A stretch of 64,000 bases of DNA from Dipylidium caninum (lineage: Eukaryota; Platyhelminthes; Cestoda; Cyclophyllidea; Dipylidiidae): contig QEYB01001638.1 of NCBI GenBank assembly GCA_017562135.1, positions 372,001-436,000 of the forward strand. The letters are read 5' to 3'. The notes beneath the pieces are model-generated. The model was not told the DNA's origin. It made no database searches and was given only the letters and a program-made list of their open reading frames with translations. The position numbers and the translations under genes were made by a program. Positions 60,641 to 64,000 of the stretch are shown here, piece after piece. Each line of letters opens with the position of its first letter. Position 1 is the stretch's first letter.

Positions 60641-63600
60641 TCGTCCAAGCAGAGGAGGTCCCATTACGACTCGATTATTCAAATTCTTCTTAGTTCATTC
60701 TTGTGACACCCACTTTGATTATTTCCACACCAACCCTATCCTCCGACTATGGTCAGAAACGATTTGCTTAGTCAAGTTTAGCCCCCCCCAAGCCATGGAT
60801 GGCGTCCAAGAGGGTTGACGTCAATCGTTAACACGAGGGGCTTCCGCCAGCCCACTTAAGTACTCGGAGGTGGAGCACCTTACCCTACCTTTCCAAAATG
60901 GGAAGTGCATGTGTGAATTGGGCAATTTGCAGACTTTGGCTCAAGTCTACCGCTATCGTGCCGCCGAGCAGAGATACTAATTCAAACTGCTTTTGGTTGC
61001 TTGTCCACGTTTGCCCTGCCCCATTAAACTGTAGAACTGAGGAGTTCTCTGTCAGACGTACGCTGTGTATAACAGGAGCGGGTATTTGCCAGTTCTCGGC
61101 TGACGAGGTTTGATAAGAATCAACGCGAAAGGGCAGTTGCGTGCCTTGTGATAGCGCCGCTCCCAGAGGTACACTCTAATACATCAACGTCTTAAGAGAT
61201 GGCTACACAGAGGTCTGTCGGAAATAGTCAGTGACGACGACGCTTGAATATGGGGGAGCCCTTCGTTAACCGATCCGGTGGCCGTAGCATAATGCTCAAG
61301 TGGTCTGCTAAATAAAGGCGAATCTAAATAGAAAACATTCTAATTCCTACAATATAGTGTTTATCCATGTTGCTATTCTGATCGAAGTTCATTTTGACTT
61401 CAAACATTAGTCCTCAGTCATTTCAGCGAATGCCCTCACCTGCCGCATTCTGCCTACATTTTTTCAAGGCAGTTAGTAGCATTCGAGTACTCAAAGTGCT
61501 TTGGACAATAGTGGGGTCTTGAATTAGTGCCAAAATATGCAACAATGGAGGGGTCTTTGTTCGCCTAACCTCCTCCATCGATGACTAACGACTTCTGCGT
61601 TCGGAATACAGACCGTCCTTATGTAATTACTGAAATACATTTGGAGGAATGACGCGACACAAACGAGAATTGTTGCTGCCCAGCAGCTCAAGGCAACCTT
61701 GCGGCACGCTTGGAGCGCGGAGGTAGCCCTTCCTGTCTTATGTCCGTCTTTCTTCCAAAGTGAATTTGTCTAGCGGCTCACGGAGGGTGTTAGGAATTCG
61801 TCGCTTCTGTCGATTCTGAAGGCAACCTGAGTCGAAGGAAACTACATAACTTCGCTGAAGTCATCTAAAAATACCATTTGCGTTTCAAGAAAGGGAACAT
61901 TTTAAAACAGCAACGACAGATGTAGGACTGCCTGAGTTGAGCGCAGCCGTTAATATGCTAGCTTCCTCGCAGTGGTTTCAGTTGTCTTTTATTAACGCTT
62001 CGGAGGGCAAGAACAAATGAAGCTTCTGCCCACTGAACGCCAAGACACACAATCTGGCTATCTGAAGACCCGGTTTCTGTCTGTCGAAAACTATTTAGCG
62101 TCTTCCACACCTTCCCATTACTTCAATCGCCCCCCCCCGTTTGGAGATGAAGCCTCCACCACGACTAGAAATCTCACATGAGAGGACATAAGTCCAGCCT
62201 TAATTTTCAGCCACAATATTAGCTTGCCTCTTCATCAAACCCAGAGACGCCTCTTCACCTAGTGCAGCCTACATCAGCAGTACCACCGTTTGTGGATGTT
62301 TACGATTTTTATAATAGAGTATAGGAGTCGTAGAAAAGTGGACGGGCATGAGGATAGCCGATAATGGAAGTTTAAATTAAGTGGCGTTTAGTTAGATAGA
62401 ATGCCAGCTATACGTCCGGAAGAGAGTCTCTCTTGTTCGTCGTCCTACAGGTGAAAGCGAGACCCTTGGACCAGTGAATACGGCCAATGGTGCGAACATC
62501 CCTCAGTCTTATGCTCAGCGCCACTATCAATTTTCACATAAAATTGGTAATTAACAGCAGAATGGAAAGAAAGCAGCAGTAAGTGGTAGAAGATTCCCCG
62601 GAATGATTGATTAGTCCACCGAAAAGTTAGGCAATGGCAATGGGCCTCTGCAACTTAACACGTATTTGTTTATCTTATTTTATTACCATGTATAGAACTC
62701 TGCAGAGATCGCTAAGGTTGACGAAAACCAAAATTAACACAAAGCGAACAAGAAAATCAGGAGTGTGCTTGGAGTGGGGGAGAGGACTTGTGTAGGTGGG
62801 GCCCGTTGGAAGAGGGGGAAATCGGTGGGATTTGTGCAATCGCTATGCATACGTTGTCCTGACAAAAAGGTGCGGGCGTATTGAGCGCTGGAGCAATTGG
62901 AAGAAAAGCATCGAAGAATGCAAGCAGCAAAGCGAGCGAGTGTTCTGGGGACGGGCGTGGGAGGAGGTAGGGTGGGCGAAGAGGAGAGGATGAAAGATAG
63001 TCGAAAGTTGGAATCTGCGTGACCGCGTTTAGCAGTTTTCGAAACGTTTCTCCTCATTGCAATTCAGAGGTAGATGGGTTCGGGACGCGAAAGAGCAGAG
63101 GCGAAGAGAGAAGGGAAACCATTTTCAGGCTAGCAAAAGGAGACGGAAGTGAAAGCATTATTAAAGGAACTCGTCAAAAGGTTATGGCTCAACAATAATG
63201 GCGACAAAATCAAATATGAATGCTTAAACAAGTGAGCGACTTAGCCGACGACAACGGAATGAATGAAAGGGCACATGGAACGCGGTTCGAAGGAGACCTC
63301 GAAGCCGGTTGCCATGTTTTTATTACGTGGGAAGCAGTTGCATGCAGGAGACGGGAAGGGAGGGAAGAGGGGGAAAAAGACGAGTCGGAGACTCGTCCAC
63401 ACAGGCTAAGCCTGAAGCACGGAAGATGTGGACAGAGGAACTCATGCTCAAACATTTTGATCGGTAAAAGTGTGCTAATCCAAACCACTGTAGACGACCG
63501 GGTTGTTGCATAAAGCGGAAAATTGTGCCACGGAGGGTCGTGGTTTTCCTGCTTTTTCCAGTTCATTGCGAAATTTCCAAAATTAACGAGTCGATACTTG

Positions 63601-64000
63601 TCGGAGAGCAGCTGCCTTAATCACCAGCTCCCCCTACCGTTTGCCAATGGCCAATGGTTAATCTGAACTAATACCCGTCGAAGATTCCACCGCAGGTGAA
63701 CGAAATAAACACACCGAGGTAGAACCTTTTAACCTCTTTGCAGATGACAAACAAGAGGGCCTCACGAATGGAGGCGGGAGACGAGGGGCAAAGGGACAGG
63801 AGAGGAGGACAGAGAGGCGTGTAAGTCTTGGTTAGCAGGTGTTGGCTCGGAGCACTGGTTTTGCCCTCTATGTGTCGCATGAGAGTCCCCAGTTAGACCT
63901 CAAAATTTGGCGTTTACAACACGCGGACAAGTACACAAAGTAAAAGCTTTGTGAACATAATCAAACGCATGCAAGCAAGCAGTGAGAGAGAAAGGAGCTA
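60641..64000. other. 3' end of window, no gene seen
   Basis: About 3.4 kb with no family-like ORF on either strand. Frames at 62734-63057 (-) and 63210-63566 (-) lie opposite purine-rich plus-strand sequence, which produces long Ser/Pro/Leu-rich frames by composition alone. I see no tRNA, rRNA or clear repeat array. Confidence 0.5.

Noticed and set aside
62734..63566. Minus-strand Ser/Pro/Leu-rich ORFs near the right edge
   Set aside because: Produced by purine-rich plus-strand sequence; no ATG context, splice sites or motifs.
1..64000. CRISPR arrays, operons, ribosome binding sites or phage genes
   Set aside because: The window is eukaryotic with spliced genes; no regularly spaced repeats or bacterial gene organisation were seen.

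Overview
The window is eukaryotic nuclear DNA, most likely from a parasitic flatworm, probably a cestode. Genes are multi-exon with GT-AG introns. Many introns are only 30-44 nt and others run to several kb, a bimodal pattern known from tapeworms. The proteins align best, from memory of the families, with animal single-copy genes, and decayed mariner transposons are present. The clade is an inference; the exon structures were read directly and tested by reading-frame closure across each junction.

Layout. 1-4.3 kb: no gene I can support. 4.3-6.1 kb (-): TIM50, complete, 8 exons. 6.9-8.4 kb (+): TIPRL, complete, 5 exons, head-to-head with TIM50. 9.1-10.6 kb (-): PLPP6-type PAP2 phosphatase. 11.2-16.1 kb (-): a mitochondrial intermediate peptidase (MIPEP) homologue that appears to have lost all its zinc ligands. 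16.6-18.0 kb (-): unidentified ORFs. 18.5-26.2 kb (+): DZIP1, 17 exons, with an apparent one-base frameshift. 28.0-30.7 kb (+): CCDC112. 34.1-38.7 kb (-): striatin. 39.8-44.2 kb (-): TTLL5 tubulin polyglutamylase. 44.8-52.8 kb (+): PTP1B-like tail-anchored tyrosine phosphatase, head-to-head with TTLL5 and carrying a mariner element in its last intron. 53-59 kb (+): GC-richer sequence with one unrecognised candidate gene (56.3-58.5 kb). 59-64 kb: mostly non-coding, with a second mariner remnant.

The genes do not form a pathway as operons do, but themes recur. TIM50 and the MIPEP homologue belong to mitochondrial protein import and maturation. DZIP1, CCDC112 and TTLL5 belong to basal body, centriolar satellite and axoneme biology. 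TIPRL and striatin are both regulators of PP2A-type phosphatases, and the PTP1B homologue is a third phosphatase-related gene.

The most interesting item is the MIPEP homologue. Its reading frame and splice sites look maintained, yet the HExxH zinc motif, the third zinc-binding Glu and the tyrosine-rich substrate loop of the M3 family are all replaced, which suggests a pseudopeptidase.
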